A stretch of DNA of 62,082 bases, taken from positions 1 to 62,082 of the forward strand of contig PACL01000068.1 of assembly GCA_002700095.1 (NCBI GenBank), in the 5' to 3' direction. Both the position numbers and the translations under genes were made by a program. Positions 1 to 9,720 of the stretch are shown piece by piece; positions within the stretch are counted from its first letter, which is position 1; each line of letters begins with the position of its first letter. This DNA comes from Fulvimarina sp. Lineage in GTDB: Bacteria; Pseudomonadota; Alphaproteobacteria; Rhizobiales; Rhizobiaceae. The notes under the pieces are model-generated. The model was not told the origin of the DNA, ran no database searches, and saw only the letters and a program-made list of their open reading frames with translations.

Positions 1-12
1 GGGGGGGGGGGG
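1..12. other. Poly-G run at window edge, probable sequencing artefact
   Basis: The first 12 bases are all G. They sit inside what should be the coding strand of a DUF5615 protein and would encode only prolines. Two-colour Illumina chemistry commonly yields terminal poly-G, so this is most easily read as a low-quality contig end. It is not a feature of the genome that I would trust. Confidence 0.6.
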
Positions 13-74
13 AAGAGATCGCTCAACCGCTCGCAGAGACTGAAACTGAGGTTCTGATCGAAAAACAGTTTCAT
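1..74 (-). CDS. DUF5615 PIN-like toxin, N-terminal fragment cut by window edge
   Basis: An ATG at 72-74 overlaps the stop codon of the DUF433 gene (ATGA junction). It opens a frame that begins MKLFFDQNLSFSLCERL and runs off the window end. The DxNLS segment near the start is the hallmark of DUF5615 proteins, PIN-like putative RNases that pair with DUF433 antitoxins. The overlap implies translational coupling, antitoxin first. Only about 21 residues are visible before the poly-G run, so catalytic residues further in cannot be checked. The family assignment rests on the N-terminal motif plus the partner gene. Confidence 0.65.
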   Translation of the reverse strand, partial: MKLFFDQNLSFSLCERLSDLFPPP

Positions 75-295
75 TCCGCGGCGATGAGGGAATGCCGTTC
101 GCGGTCCGCCGCATAGGCCAATGCCGCCCGGATATCTGCCTCCTGCAACTCCGGGAAGTCGGAGATGATCTCTTCGTGGGACATACCCGCTGCAAGCCAG
201 CCGAGAATGTCGGCCACGGCGATGCGCGTCCCGCGGATGGTGGGACGCCCGCCGCGTCTGTTCCGGTCGAGAGTGATCAACGCCTCAGTGGCCAT
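71..295 (-). CDS. DUF433 antitoxin-like DNA-binding protein
   Basis: This is a 74-residue protein with the DUF433 pattern: RxxGRPTIRGTRI in the N-terminal third, a GMSHEEI helix, then FPELQEADIRAALAYA. DUF433 proteins are winged-helix-like antitoxins that neutralise DUF5615 toxins and usually repress their own operon. The ATG at 293-295 was chosen because it starts at the conserved domain; upstream in-frame sequence is non-domain. The partner toxin gene overlaps its stop codon by 4 bp. A 10-bp tandem repeat and a 12-bp palindrome lie just upstream and could be operators. Confidence 0.8.
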   Translation of the reverse strand: MATEALITLDRNRRGGRPTIRGTRIAVADILGWLAAGMSHEEIISDFPELQEADIRAALAYAADRERHSLIAAE

Positions 296-306
296 CTGCT
301 TTCCCC

Positions 307-362
307 GAATTTCGTCGAATTTCGTCGAAAACACTATGATAAGCAATCGACTGGACGTCCAG
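307..362 (-). promoter_or_regulatory. Candidate operator region of the DUF433/DUF5615 pair
   Basis: GAATTTCGTC is repeated in perfect tandem at 307-326, 11 bp upstream of the DUF433 start codon. A perfect 12-bp palindrome (CTGGACGTCCAG) lies at 351-362. Antitoxins usually autoregulate, so these are reasonable operator candidates. No convincing -35/-10 pair was identified, and the function is inferred from position only. Confidence 0.35.
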
Positions 363-396
363 AAGCTGTTCAAGCGGATGAGCCGCCCTCGCCCTC

Positions 397-2502
397 CTAC
401 CCCCGCACCCACACCCGGTTGTCGTGGAACGCCGCCCCGCCGAAGGGGGCGACAGGGTCGGCGCCGGTCAAAACGTTGATCCCCTCGCCGTCGAGGAAAT
501 CGGAGTTCGCCCACAGCCCCTCATGGACGAGGACGCCGGGCTTGACGGCATCGCTGACCGCCAGCTTCAGCCGCACGGCGCCGCGCCGGTTGCCGAGGGT
601 CACGATCGCACCGTCCTCGAACCCTTCGCGGGCAGCGTCCTCGGGGTGGATGGTCAGCACCGGGCCGCCTTCCCGCGAGCGCGAACCATCGGTCTCGGCG
701 AAGGTGGAGTTGAGGAACTGGCGCGCCGGCGCGGTTGCCAGCCGGTAGGGATGCGCCGAATCCGTCGTCTCGATCAGCTCGACATGGTCGGGAAAGGCCG
801 GCAGGTCGCGATACGGCCCCTGCGGCCCGAGGCTCTCCGGCGGCCGGTTCGGCGCCATCGAGCCCGCCCAGTCCGGAGTGAAGCGGAATTTTCCGTCCGG
901 CCAGCCGAAACCGGATAGGAAATGCGCCGTCGCAAAATCCGGCTGCTTGTCGATCCAGCGGCCGGCCTTGAGGGCCTCAAAGCCCCCCGGCTCGCCGCTC
1001 GCCTTCAGCATCGCGTCGATGAGCTCGCGCTCGCTCTTGCCGAAGCCGGGCCTATCCGAGACGCCGAGGCGCTTCGCCAGTTCCTCGACGACGAAGTGAT
1101 TGGTCCGCACCGTCGCCGGCGGATCGACCAGCTTCGGGCCGAGCACGATGTGGTTCTGGCCGCCGCCGCGGTAGATGTCGTCGTGCTCGAGGAACATCGT
1201 CGCCGGAATGACCAGGTCGGCGAGCCTGGCCGTATCGGTCATGAACTGCTCGTGGACCGCGACGAACAGGTCGTCCCGCAAGAGCCCCTGCCGCACCAGC
1301 CGCTGCTCCGGGCAGACATTGGCCGGATTGGTGTTCTGGATCAGCATCGCCGTCACCGGCGGCCCGCCGGACAAGGCTTCGCGGTCTCCGGTCAGCACCG
1401 CGCCGATGCGCGACTGGTCGAGATATCGCACCGACGGGTCGCGATAGGCCGAGCCCATGATCTGCGACTTGTCGAGGCCGAAGATGTCGGAGTTGGAGTG
1501 GAACGCCCCGCCGCCCTCGTGGCGCCAGTGACCGTAGACCGCCGGCACGCTCATCGCCGCATGCATGGCGACGACGCCGTTGCGCTGCCGGGTGAAGCCG
1601 TAGCCGAGGCGGAAGAAGGTTTTCGGCGTCGCGCCGACGAGCGCCGCGAAGGCCTCGATCTCCTCCACGGCGAGCCCGGTGATCGAGGCCGCCCATTCCG
1701 GCGTGCGGGACGCAAGATGCGCCTCCAGCCCTGCCGGATCGTCGGTGTATCGGGCGAGATAGTCGCGGTCCGCCGTCCCGTCCCGGAACGCCACATGCAT
1801 CAGCGCGCAGGCGAGCGCGGCGTCGGTGCCGGGGCGCAGCTTCAAGGCGAGATCGGCCTGCTTCATGGTGGCGTTGTCGTAGATGTCGACGACGACGATC
1901 TTCGCGCCGCGCTCCTTCCGGGCCCGCGCCGCATGGGTCATGACATTGACCTGCGTCGCCACGGCGTTGGTGCCCCAGATCACCACGCAGTCCGACTTGG
2001 CGATCTCGCGCGGATCGCTGCCGCGCATCGCCCCGGCGCCGGCGAACCAGCCGGTCCAGGCCATGTTGGTGCAGATGGAATCGAACTGGCCCGAATAGCG
2101 CTTGGCATGGCGCAGCCGGTGGATGCCGTCGCGCTGCACGAGCCCCATCGTGCCGGCATATTGATAGGGCCAGACCGCCTCCGGCCCGTGGGCGATCTCG
2201 GCTGCGAGAAACTTCTCGGCGATCAGGTCGAGCGCGTCGTTCCAGGAGATCTCCCGCCACTCGCCTGAGCCCTTTTCGCCAACGCGCTGAAGCGGTTTCA
2301 GCAATCTGTTCGCGTGATGGATACGCTCGGCATAGCGGGCCACCTTGGCGCAGATGACGCCTGCCGTGTAGTCGTTCTCCGCCGCCCCGCGGACCCGGCC
2401 GATGCGCCCGCCGTCGAGGATCTCGACGTCGAGGGCGCAGGTCGACGGACAGTCGTGGGGACAGGCGCTGTGGCCAGTGGAGATGGGAAGCGGCTTGTTC
2501 AT
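397..2502 (-). CDS. Molybdopterin-dependent oxidoreductase
   Basis: This 701-residue protein belongs to the DMSO-reductase superfamily (COG0243). Near the N-terminus it has a [4Fe-4S] cysteine set, C14-x3-C18-x3-C22 and C51, followed by the catalytic and molybdopterin-guanine-dinucleotide binding domains (WGTNAVATQVN, QNTNPANVCPEQ). The C-terminal molybdopterin-binding domain (LTIHPEDAAREGFEDG) is intact. There is no Tat signal, so a cytoplasmic location is likely. It is monocistronic as seen here. Substrate cannot be told from sequence: the family includes formate, sulfoxide and thiosulfate/polysulfide enzymes. The ATG at 2500-2502 begins just upstream of the cysteine cluster. Confidence 0.85.
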   Translation of the reverse strand: MNKPLPISTGHSACPHDCPSTCALDVEILDGGRIGRVRGAAENDYTAGVICAKVARYAERIHHANRLLKPLQRVGEKGSGEWREISWNDALDLIAEKFLAAEIAHGPEAVWPYQYAGTMGLVQRDGIHRLRHAKRYSGQFDSICTNMAWTGWFAGAGAMRGSDPREIAKSDCVVIWGTNAVATQVNVMTHAARARKERGAKIVVVDIYDNATMKQADLALKLRPGTDAALACALMHVAFRDGTADRDYLARYTDDPAGLEAHLASRTPEWAASITGLAVEEIEAFAALVGATPKTFFRLGYGFTRQRNGVVAMHAAMSVPAVYGHWRHEGGGAFHSNSDIFGLDKSQIMGSAYRDPSVRYLDQSRIGAVLTGDREALSGGPPVTAMLIQNTNPANVCPEQRLVRQGLLRDDLFVAVHEQFMTDTARLADLVIPATMFLEHDDIYRGGGQNHIVLGPKLVDPPATVRTNHFVVEELAKRLGVSDRPGFGKSERELIDAMLKASGEPGGFEALKAGRWIDKQPDFATAHFLSGFGWPDGKFRFTPDWAGSMAPNRPPESLGPQGPYRDLPAFPDHVELIETTDSAHPYRLATAPARQFLNSTFAETDGSRSREGGPVLTIHPEDAAREGFEDGAIVTLGNRRGAVRLKLAVSDAVKPGVLVHEGLWANSDFLDGEGINVLTGADPVAPFGGAAFHDNRVWVRG

Positions 2503-2956
2503 GAGTGATTTCTAGCGGGATTTGTTGCGACGCGACAGGGCGGGTCGATGAGTCGCCCCGAGGAAGACCGGATGCGGTGCGCGCATCTGATGGCATTGCA
2601 CGCGAATCGGAGACGAACGGACCGAACCCTCGCCACCGGCTGACCTCTGACGCAGGCCCTCTCGATCTGAAACCGTTGCAGCCTTGGGAATGGATGCCGC
2701 TCCGTTGGTAGGCGATCACGACGCTCGTTCTGGATGGCCTCTCCTCCCACTCGGCCCGACTGGCGCTGAACCCTAGCTGGCAGCGTTGCACCGGGCGAGT
2801 GTCGAGATGTCCCCGCGACAAAATTTCGTGTTCCCGTCTCGCCACTTGGCCAAGCCCGTGGGACTCCGGGGTTTCGCCTTCGAGCCAGCCTCGGGGCAGG
2901 CTTCGGGCGCCAGCCTGGCGCCATTCGGCCGCTTGACTCAAAGGGAGCGGTCTATA
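2503..2956. other. Divergent intergenic region, no gene recognised
   Basis: About 450 bp separate the molybdopterin enzyme (leftward) from the imu promoter (rightward). Open frames exist on both strands but none resembles a known protein or has a convincing ribosome-binding site. The region must hold the promoter of the molybdopterin gene. I saw no RNA gene here. Confidence 0.5.
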
Positions 2957-2971
2957 GAACAAAAGAGGAAC
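2932..2971 (+). promoter_or_regulatory. SOS promoter with LexA box of the imu cassette
   Basis: GAAC-N7-GAAC at 2957-2971 is the reverse complement of GTTC-N7-GTTC, the LexA operator established for alphaproteobacteria. It overlaps a promoter-like CTTGAC (2932-2937) and TATAGA (2953-2958) with a 15-bp spacer, so bound LexA would block polymerase. The box ends 48 bp before the imuA start codon. Chance copies of the 8 fixed bases are expected about twice in a window this long, but this one sits exactly where an SOS cassette needs it. Confidence 0.8.
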
Positions 2972-3019
2972 ATATTCCCGCCGAGGAGTCTTCGCGAAGT
3001 GTCGTCCGCCCCCGTCCCC

Positions 3020-3781
3020 ATGATCGCACCGCCGGGTGACATAGAGTCATTGCGCGCCCGGATCGACAGGATCCAGGGCGGCAGGCGGCGGGCGAAATCG
3101 GCGCTCGCCTTCGGTATCGATCCGCTGGACGAGCGGCTGCCGGAGGGCGGCCTTTCGCGCGGCGTCACCCACGAGATCGCCGGCGGCGGCCAGAATGCCG
3201 GCGACGGCCCGGCTGCCGCGCTGTTCGCTGCGGGGATCGCCGCGCGCACCCGGGGCAAGGTGCTGTGGTGCCTGTCGCGGCCGGATCTCTTCGCCCCGGC
3301 CCTCGCCCAGGTCGGGCTCGCCCCCGACCGGGTGATCTATGTCGAGGCAAAGGACGAGAAGACCGTCCTCGCCTGCATGGAGGAAGGCCTCGCCCATGGC
3401 GGCCCGGTGGTGGTGGTCGGCGAGGTGGCGCGCCTGTCGATGACCGCCTCGCGGCGCCTCAACCTGGCTGCCGAGAAGACCGGCTGCCTGGCCATCCTGC
3501 TGCGCCGCTGGTCGCGGCCGAACGAGGCGGCCGATGTCGGCCGGCCGACGGCGGCCGCCACCCGCTGGCGCATCTCCGCGTCTCCCGCAGCGCCCTTGCC
3601 GGTGCCCGGCATCGGCCGGGCCCGCTGGCGGGTCGAACTCATCCGTTGCCGTGGCGGCACGACCGCCGATCTCGAACTGGAGGCCTGCGATGAGACGGGT
3701 CGTCTCGCTTTTCCTTCCGACCTTTCCGACCGATCGGCTGCGCCGCCTGCGGAACGGGCCCTTCGCCGGGCCAGCGCATGA
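3020..3781 (+). CDS. imuA: ImuA, RecA-like accessory protein of the mutasome
   Basis: This 253-residue protein is related to RecA/SulA. It starts with a helix, then AFGIDPLDERLPEGGLSRG, the usual ImuA signature. The nucleotide-binding loop is degenerate (EIAGGGQNAGDGPAA, no GKT), as is typical. ImuA helps ImuB and DnaE2 carry out error-prone translesion synthesis after DNA damage. The ATG at 3020 gives the normal family length; upstream in-frame sequence covers the LexA box and cannot be coding. The 3' end overlaps imuB by 92 bp, so the two are co-translated. Expression is expected to be LexA-repressed. Confidence 0.88.
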   Translation: MIAPPGDIESLRARIDRIQGGRRRAKSALAFGIDPLDERLPEGGLSRGVTHEIAGGGQNAGDGPAAALFAAGIAARTRGKVLWCLSRPDLFAPALAQVGLAPDRVIYVEAKDEKTVLACMEEGLAHGGPVVVVGEVARLSMTASRRLNLAAEKTGCLAILLRRWSRPNEAADVGRPTAAATRWRISASPAAPLPVPGIGRARWRVELIRCRGGTTADLELEACDETGRLAFPSDLSDRSAAPPAERALRRASA

Positions 3782-5288
3782 GGGCGCAACGCTGCCCTCG
3801 CATTCGACCGGCTTTTCGGCCGACGCCACGGCCGGCAGGACGCCGGTGGACCTGCCGCTGGTCCTGATCGGGCGGGAGAAGAACCGCCGGGTGGTGACGG
3901 CGACCGACAGCGCCGCCCGCGCCGGCGGTCTTCGCCCGGGCATGGCCGCGGCGACGGCGACGGCGCTTGTCGCCGACCTCGACACCGAGGAGCATGACCG
4001 CGCCGCCGACGCCGCGGCGCTGGAGCGGCTGGCCCTGTGGGTGCTGGAACGCTTCTCGCCGATCGTCGCCGTCGACGGGACGGACGGCATCGTCATCGAT
4101 TCCACCGGGGCGGACCACCTGCATGGCGGCGAGGCGGCGATGCTGCAGGCGCTGGTCGAGCGCCTCGCCGCCGCCGGGATCACCGCCCGCGCCGCCCTCG
4201 CCGACAGCTGGGGCGCCGCCCATGCGCTGGCCCGCAACAGTGCCGAGCCCGTCCTCGTCGCCCCGCCGCGGCACGGCATGGCGATCCTGCGCCCCCTGCC
4301 GGTGGAGGCCCTGCGGCTTTGCCGCGAAACCTCCGAGGCCCTGCGCGATCTCGGCTTTTCCACCATCGGCGACGTTCTGGCCGCGCCCCGGGCGCCGCTG
4401 GCGCTGCGCTTCGGCACGCAGCTGACCCGCCGGCTCGACGAGGCTTGCGGCCGGCGCTCCGAGCCCATCGAGCCGCTGCGGCTCCCCGATACCGTCGAGG
4501 CGCAGCGCAATTTCGCCGAGCCGATCGGCGCCGCCGAGACCATCGCCCGCTATGTCGGCAAGCTCGTCGTCCAGCTCTGCGCCGAGCTCGAGGAAAGGGG
4601 CCTCGGCGTGCGCCGGCTCGACCTGCTCTGCCGCCGGGTGGACGACCGGGTCGAGGCGGTCCGCGTCTCCACGGCGCGGCCGGTGCGCGACGTTAGCCGG
4701 CTCACCCGCCTCCTCTGCGACCGGATCGAGACGATCGCCCCCGGCTTCGGCATCGAGCGGATGCCGCTTCTGGCCCCCCTCGCCGAGCCGCTCAGCCCGC
4801 ACCAGAGGCTCGCCGCGCTGACCGACGAGATCCTGCCCGACGTGTCGAGCCTGATCGACGTGATCGCCAACCGGGTCGGCGCGGACCGGCTCTACCGCCT
4901 CGCCCCGGTGGAGAGCGACGTGCCGGAGCGCTCGGTCCGGCGCATCCCGGCGCTGGCCCCCGAGACCGGCGAGACCTGGCGGCGCGACTGGCCGCGGCCC
5001 GCCCGGCTGCTCAGGCGGCCCGAGCCGATCGAGACCCTGGCGCTTCTGCCCGACCACCCGCCCGCCTCCTTCACCTGGCGCGGCGTCAGGAGCAGGGTGC
5101 GCGCCGCCGACGGGCCGGAGCGGATCTTCGGCGAATGGTGGAAGCGCGATGCCGAGCTTTTCGCCGTGCGCGACTATTTCCAGGTCGAGGCGGAGGGCGG
5201 CGAGCGCTTCTGGATCTTCCGCTCGGGCGATGGCGAGGACAGGGGCACCGGCTCGCAGCGCTGGTTTCTCCATGGCCTGTTCGGCTGA
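3690..5288 (+). CDS. imuB: ImuB, catalytically inactive Y-family polymerase homologue
   Basis: This 532-residue Y-family (DinB-like) protein starts RRVVSLFLPTFPTDRL. The metal-binding acidic residues of active Y polymerases are not kept: the palm segment reads VDGTDGIVIDSTG instead of a SIDE-type motif. That is the recognised ImuB pattern, in which the protein bridges DnaE2, the beta clamp and ImuA. A helix-hairpin-helix-like region (LGFSTIGDVLAAP) follows. The start ATG at 3690 lies inside imuA in another frame. dnaE2 follows after 15 bp. Confidence 0.88.
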   Translation: MRRVVSLFLPTFPTDRLRRLRNGPFAGPAHEGATLPSHSTGFSADATAGRTPVDLPLVLIGREKNRRVVTATDSAARAGGLRPGMAAATATALVADLDTEEHDRAADAAALERLALWVLERFSPIVAVDGTDGIVIDSTGADHLHGGEAAMLQALVERLAAAGITARAALADSWGAAHALARNSAEPVLVAPPRHGMAILRPLPVEALRLCRETSEALRDLGFSTIGDVLAAPRAPLALRFGTQLTRRLDEACGRRSEPIEPLRLPDTVEAQRNFAEPIGAAETIARYVGKLVVQLCAELEERGLGVRRLDLLCRRVDDRVEAVRVSTARPVRDVSRLTRLLCDRIETIAPGFGIERMPLLAPLAEPLSPHQRLAALTDEILPDVSSLIDVIANRVGADRLYRLAPVESDVPERSVRRIPALAPETGETWRRDWPRPARLLRRPEPIETLALLPDHPPASFTWRGVRSRVRAADGPERIFGEWWKRDAELFAVRDYFQVEAEGGERFWIFRSGDGEDRGTGSQRWFLHGLFG

Positions 5289-5303
5289 CGGAGCCGCCCC
5301 CGC

Positions 5304-8300
5304 ATGTCCCGCTCCGACGCAAGCGGCCCGGCCTATGCCGAGCTGCAGGTCACCAGCCATTTCAGCTTCCTGCGCGGCGCCTCCTCGCCGGAGGAGCTGT
5401 TTGCCACCGCCGCGCTGATGGGGGTGACGGCGCTCGGAATCGCCGACCGCAATTCGCTCGCCGGCATGGTGCGCGCCCACGAGGCGGCGAAGGCGACGGG
5501 GGTGCGGCTCGTCGTCGGCTGCCGGCTCGACCTGGCCGACAGCCTGCCGGTCCTCGTCTATCCGACGACGCTCGCCGCCTATTCCCGGCTCTGCCGGCTT
5601 TTGTCCCTCGGCAAGAAGCGCGCCGGCAAGGGCAAGTGCCATCTCGAATGGGAGGATCTCGCAGACCACCAGGACGGGCTGATCGCCATCCTCGTTCCCG
5701 ATGCCGCGGACGCGGCCTGCCGGCGCGAGGCCGAACGGCTCGCCGCCACCTTCGGCGACCGGGCCTACCTCGCCCTCACTTTGTTCCGCCGGCCCGGCGA
5801 CCGGCTGCGGCTGCATCAGTTGTCAAACCTTGCAGCCGAAGCGGGGGTGGCGACGGTGGTCACCAACGACGTCCTCTTCCACGCGCCCGGCCGGCGCATC
5901 CTGCAGGACGTCGTCACCGCGATCCGCCACAACACCACCATCGACCAGCTGGGCTTTCGCCGCGAGCGCCATGCCGACCGGCACCTGAAGCCGCCGCAGG
6001 AGATGCACCGGCTGTTTGCGCGCTACCCGGACGCCCTCGCCCGGACGGTGGAAATCCTGGAGCGCTGCCGCTTCTCCATGGACGAGATCGCCTACCAGTA
6101 TCCCGAAGAGCGCGACGACCCGGCGCTCACCCCGCAGCAGACCCTGGAGAAGCTGACCTTCGCGGGCGCCGCCGAGCGCTATCCGGAGGGGCTGCCGGAG
6201 AAGGTGCGCGCGAGCCTTGCCCACGAGCTCGCGCTGATCGGCCGGCTGAACTACGCCCCCTATTTCCTGACGGTGAATTCCATCGTCCGCTTCGCCCGCT
6301 CCAGGGACATCCTCTGCCAGGGCCGGGGCTCGGCGGCCAATTCCGCCGTCTGCTACGTCCTCGGCATCACCGCCATCGATCCGGCCCGCTCCGATCTCCT
6401 GTTCGAGCGCTTCGTCTCGGAGGAGCGCCGCGAGCCGCCGGACATCGACGTCGACTTCGAGCACGAGCGGCGCGAGATCGTCATCCAGTGGATCTTCGAC
6501 ACCTATGGCCGCGACCGCGCGGCTTTGTGCTCGACGGTCATCCGCTACCGCACCAAGGGCGCGCTGCGCGACGTCGGCAAGGCGCTCGGCCTGCCGGAGG
6601 ACCTGATCACGCAGATCTCCGGCCAGGTCTGGGGCTGGTCGGAGGGGCCGGTCGATCCGGAGCACCTGAAGGAGTTGAACCTCAACCTGTCGGACCGTCG
6701 CCTCAGGATGACGCTGGAGCTGGCCGCCCAGCTGCGCGGCTTTCCCCGGCATCTGTCCCAGCATCCGGGCGGCTTCGTCCTCACCAACGCCCGGCTCGAC
6801 GACCTGGTGCCGATCGAGCCGGCGGCGATGGACGGGCGGCAGGTGGTCGAATGGGACAAGGACGACATCGACAGCCTCAAATTCATGAAGGTCGACGTCC
6901 TGGCGCTGGGCATGCTCTCCTGCATGAAGCGCGGCCTCGACCTGTTGAAGCAGCACAAGGCCATCGACCTCGATCTTTCGACCATCCCCGCCGAGGATCC
7001 GAGGACCTATGCGATGATCCGCAAGGCCGACACGCTCGGCACCTTCCAGATCGAATCGCGCGCCCAGATGTCGATGCTGCCGCGGCTGAAGCCGACCACC
7101 TATTACGATCTCGTCGTGCAGGTGGCGATCGTGCGGCCCGGCCCGATCCAGGGCGACATGGTGCATCCCTATCTGCGCCGCCGCGAGGGCAAGGAGAAGG
7201 TCGAATATCCCCGGCCCGAGCTCGAAAAGGTGCTGGGCAAGACCCTGGGCGTGCCGCTGTTCCAGGAACAGGCGATGCGCGTCGCCATCGAATGCGCCGG
7301 CTTCACCCCCGGCGAGGCCGACCAGCTGCGCAAATCCATGGCAACCTTCAAGTTCACCGGCGGGGTCTCGGCCTTCCGGGACAAGCTCGTCGCCGGCATG
7401 ATGAAGAACGGCTACGAGCAGGATTTCGCCGAGCGCACCTTCCGCCAGCTCGAGGGCTTCGGCTCCTACGGTTTCCCGGAGAGCCACGCCGCCTCCTTCG
7501 CCCTCGTCGCCTATGCCTCCTCCTGGCTGAAATGCTGGCACCCGGACGTCTTCTGCGCAGCATTGCTCAACGCCCAGCCGATGGGCTTCTACGCCCCCGC
7601 CCAGATCGTCCGCGACGCTCGCGACCACGGCGTGACGATCCGCCCGGTCTCGGTCGCCCATTCGCGCTGGGACTGCACGCTGGAGCCTGACGACGCGAGG
7701 CCGCACGGCCGAGCCGGCCACCGCGGAAGCGAGGGCAGCAGACAGCAGGCGGACGACGGGTTCGATGATCGCCGCCTTGCCGTCCGCCTCGGCCTGCGCA
7801 TGGTCAAGGGCCTCGCCAACAAGGATGCCGCGGCGATCCTGGCAGCGCGGGGCGAGACGCCCTTCGCCTCGGTGGAAGACCTCTGGCGCCGGGCGGGCGC
7901 GCCGGTGGCGGCGCTCACCCGCCTCGCCGAGGCCGATGCCTACCGTGCCGCCCTCGGCCTTGGCCGGCGCGAGGCGCTGTGGGCGATCCGGGCGCTCCGG
8001 GACGAGCCGCTGCCGCTATTTGCCGCCGCCAGCGATGCTGCCGCAAGGGGGGCGGCGACGTCCGGGGCATCTGAGGACGGGCCCGAAACGCTTGGCGGCG
8101 GAGCCCCGGCCCTGCCGGAGCTGAACGAGCCGGCGGTGGCGCTGCGCCCGATGGCGGCGGGCGGCGAGGTGGTCGGCGACTACCGCCACGTCGGCCTGTC
8201 GCTGCGCGCCCATCCGGTGTCCTTCCTGCGCCCGGAGCTGGCGCGCCGCCGCATCGTCCCCTGCGCCGCGGCGATGGCGGCCCGCGACGGGCGCTGGCTG

Positions 8301-8720
8301 GAATCGGCCGGTCTCGTCCTGGTGCGCCAGCGGCCGGGCAGCGCCAAGGGCGTCATGTTCATCACCATGGAGGACGAGAGCGGCATCGCCAATCTCGTCG
8401 TCTGGCCGAAGATGTTCGAAAAGTTCCGCCGCATCGTCCTGACGGCGTCGATGATCGCCGCCCATGGCCGCATCCAGCGCGAGGGCGAGGTGGTGCATCT
8501 CGTCGTCCACAGGCTGACCGACCTCTCCGCCGCGTTGGCCGGGATCGGCGAGCGCGACGCGCCCTTCCCGCTGCCCCACGGGCGCGGCGACGAGTTCCAT
8601 CACGGGCCGCCCTCGCCGGATCCCCGCGATGCCCCGCCCCGGGCGGTCAGGACCCGGGACATCTACATCCCGGACCTTCATATCGACTCGATCAGGGTGA
8701 AGGCACGAAACTTCCGCTGA
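5304..8720 (+). CDS. dnaE2: DnaE2 (ImuC), error-prone DNA polymerase III alpha subunit
   Basis: This 1138-residue C-family polymerase has an N-terminal PHP domain of the DnaE2 type ([15 protein letters not shown]). The polymerase core includes GRGSAANS (340-347) and the catalytic PDIDVDF (379-385), then a helix-hairpin-helix region and a C-terminal OB fold ([18 protein letters not shown]). Around 7680-7780 a charged stretch of about 30 residues is inserted between the core and GLRMVKGL; such inserts vary in the family. It is the last gene of the SOS cassette and supplies the nucleotidyl-transfer activity that ImuB lacks. It converges with the epimerase gene, 12 bp apart. Confidence 0.92.
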   Translation: MSRSDASGPAYAELQVTSHFSFLRGASSPEELFATAALMGVTALGIADRNSLAGMVRAHEAAKATGVRLVVGCRLDLADSLPVLVYPTTLAAYSRLCRLLSLGKKRAGKGKCHLEWEDLADHQDGLIAILVPDAADAACRREAERLAATFGDRAYLALTLFRRPGDRLRLHQLSNLAAEAGVATVVTNDVLFHAPGRRILQDVVTAIRHNTTIDQLGFRRERHADRHLKPPQEMHRLFARYPDALARTVEILERCRFSMDEIAYQYPEERDDPALTPQQTLEKLTFAGAAERYPEGLPEKVRASLAHELALIGRLNYAPYFLTVNSIVRFARSRDILCQGRGSAANSAVCYVLGITAIDPARSDLLFERFVSEERREPPDIDVDFEHERREIVIQWIFDTYGRDRAALCSTVIRYRTKGALRDVGKALGLPEDLITQISGQVWGWSEGPVDPEHLKELNLNLSDRRLRMTLELAAQLRGFPRHLSQHPGGFVLTNARLDDLVPIEPAAMDGRQVVEWDKDDIDSLKFMKVDVLALGMLSCMKRGLDLLKQHKAIDLDLSTIPAEDPRTYAMIRKADTLGTFQIESRAQMSMLPRLKPTTYYDLVVQVAIVRPGPIQGDMVHPYLRRREGKEKVEYPRPELEKVLGKTLGVPLFQEQAMRVAIECAGFTPGEADQLRKSMATFKFTGGVSAFRDKLVAGMMKNGYEQDFAERTFRQLEGFGSYGFPESHAASFALVAYASSWLKCWHPDVFCAALLNAQPMGFYAPAQIVRDARDHGVTIRPVSVAHSRWDCTLEPDDARPHGRAGHRGSEGSRQQADDGFDDRRLAVRLGLRMVKGLANKDAAAILAARGETPFASVEDLWRRAGAPVAALTRLAEADAYRAALGLGRREALWAIRALRDEPLPLFAAASDAAARGAATSGASEDGPETLGGGAPALPELNEPAVALRPMAAGGEVVGDYRHVGLSLRAHPVSFLRPELARRRIVPCAAAMAARDGRWLESAGLVLVRQRPGSAKGVMFITMEDESGIANLVVWPKMFEKFRRIVLTASMIAAHGRIQREGEVVHLVVHRLTDLSAALAGIGERDAPFPLPHGRGDEFHHGPPSPDPRDAPPRAVRTRDIYIPDLHIDSIRVKARNFR

Positions 8721-8732
8721 AATGCCGCTGCC

Positions 8733-9695
8733 TCAGGATCCGGCTCGCCCTTCCTTCGGCGAGACATAGGCGGGATCGTGGTGGAACGGCAGCGGCGCCC
8801 CCGTCTCCAGCGCCTCGAGGATGGCGGCGAAATCCGTCTGGCAGCGAAAGCCGAGGCGGCGCTCCATCAGCCCCGCGTCGTAAACCCGGCCGATCGACCG
8901 CGGCAGCTGCCAGCCGCGCCGCGCGTAGAGTTCGGCGGCGTGCGGGAAATGCCGGGCGATCACCCCGGCCGCATCGGCCTTCAGCGCCGCCGCCTCGTGT
9001 CTTCGGAACGGCGTCGGGGCCGAGACGACGAACAGCGCGAAGCCGAGCTCCGGCGCCCTGTCGAGCGCCGCGATATGGGCGTCGGCAGCGTCCTCGACGG
9101 TCAGCCGCCGGTTCAGGAACTCGTTGGCCTTGAGATTCTCCCCCGGCAGGTGATCGAGCGTGTCGTCCTCCTCGGGAAAGAACCGCGCCGTCCGCAGAAC
9201 GATGGTGTTCAGCCCGTGTTCGAGGTGGAACAGCCGGCACAGACCTTCGGCGGCAAGCTTGGTCACGCCATAGACGTTGCGCGGGGCGAGCGGCCCCGCC
9301 GCCTCGTCCAGCCACACCGCCGCCTCGCCGGCCTCGGCGCGGATCGCCTGAGAAATCATCAGCGAGGTGGTCGAGGTGAAGACGAAGCGGTCGTGCCCGG
9401 CCGCCGCGGCGGCTTCGAGGAGGTTGAGCGTGCCGGTCACGTTGACGTCGACGAAGGCTTGCCGGGCATAGCGCGCGATGTCCGGCTTGTGCAGCGCGCC
9501 GCCATGGATCACCGCCTCGATGCCGTGTTCGGCAAAGACGCGGTCGACGAGGCCGCGATCGGCCACCGTACCGACGATGTCGGTATCGGCCCCCGGCGCA
9601 ACGTCGAGGCCGATCACCTCGTCGCCCCGCGCCCGCAGCTTCGGCGCCAGGAACCGGCCGAGCCAACCGGACGAGCCGGTCAGGAGGATTCGCAT
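8733..9695 (-). CDS. NAD-dependent epimerase/dehydratase (extended SDR)
   Basis: The 320-residue protein has the Rossmann glycine motif TGSSGWLG at residues 6-13 and the SDR catalytic pair YGVTK, with a serine cluster (FTSTTSLMIS) upstream. These mark an extended short-chain dehydrogenase acting on a nucleotide sugar or similar substrate. The C-terminal half, which decides substrate, is not diagnostic to me. The start ATG at 9693-9695 has a GGAGG-like site (AGGAGG) a few bases upstream. It may be co-transcribed with the LpxO-like gene that ends upstream at 9721 on the same strand. Confidence 0.8.
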   Translation of the reverse strand: MRILLTGSSGWLGRFLAPKLRARGDEVIGLDVAPGADTDIVGTVADRGLVDRVFAEHGIEAVIHGGALHKPDIARYARQAFVDVNVTGTLNLLEAAAAAGHDRFVFTSTTSLMISQAIRAEAGEAAVWLDEAAGPLAPRNVYGVTKLAAEGLCRLFHLEHGLNTIVLRTARFFPEEDDTLDHLPGENLKANEFLNRRLTVEDAADAHIAALDRAPELGFALFVVSAPTPFRRHEAAALKADAAGVIARHFPHAAELYARRGWQLPRSIGRVYDAGLMERRLGFRCQTDFAAILEALETGAPLPFHHDPAYVSPKEGRAGS

Positions 9696-9720
9696 CGCCT
9701 CGCCTTCCCTCGCCGTTACC

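Noticed and set aside
9207..9221. Second GTTC-N7-GTTC LexA-like site
   Set aside because: It lies inside the epimerase gene, far from any start. About two such 8-base matches are expected by chance in a window of this size.
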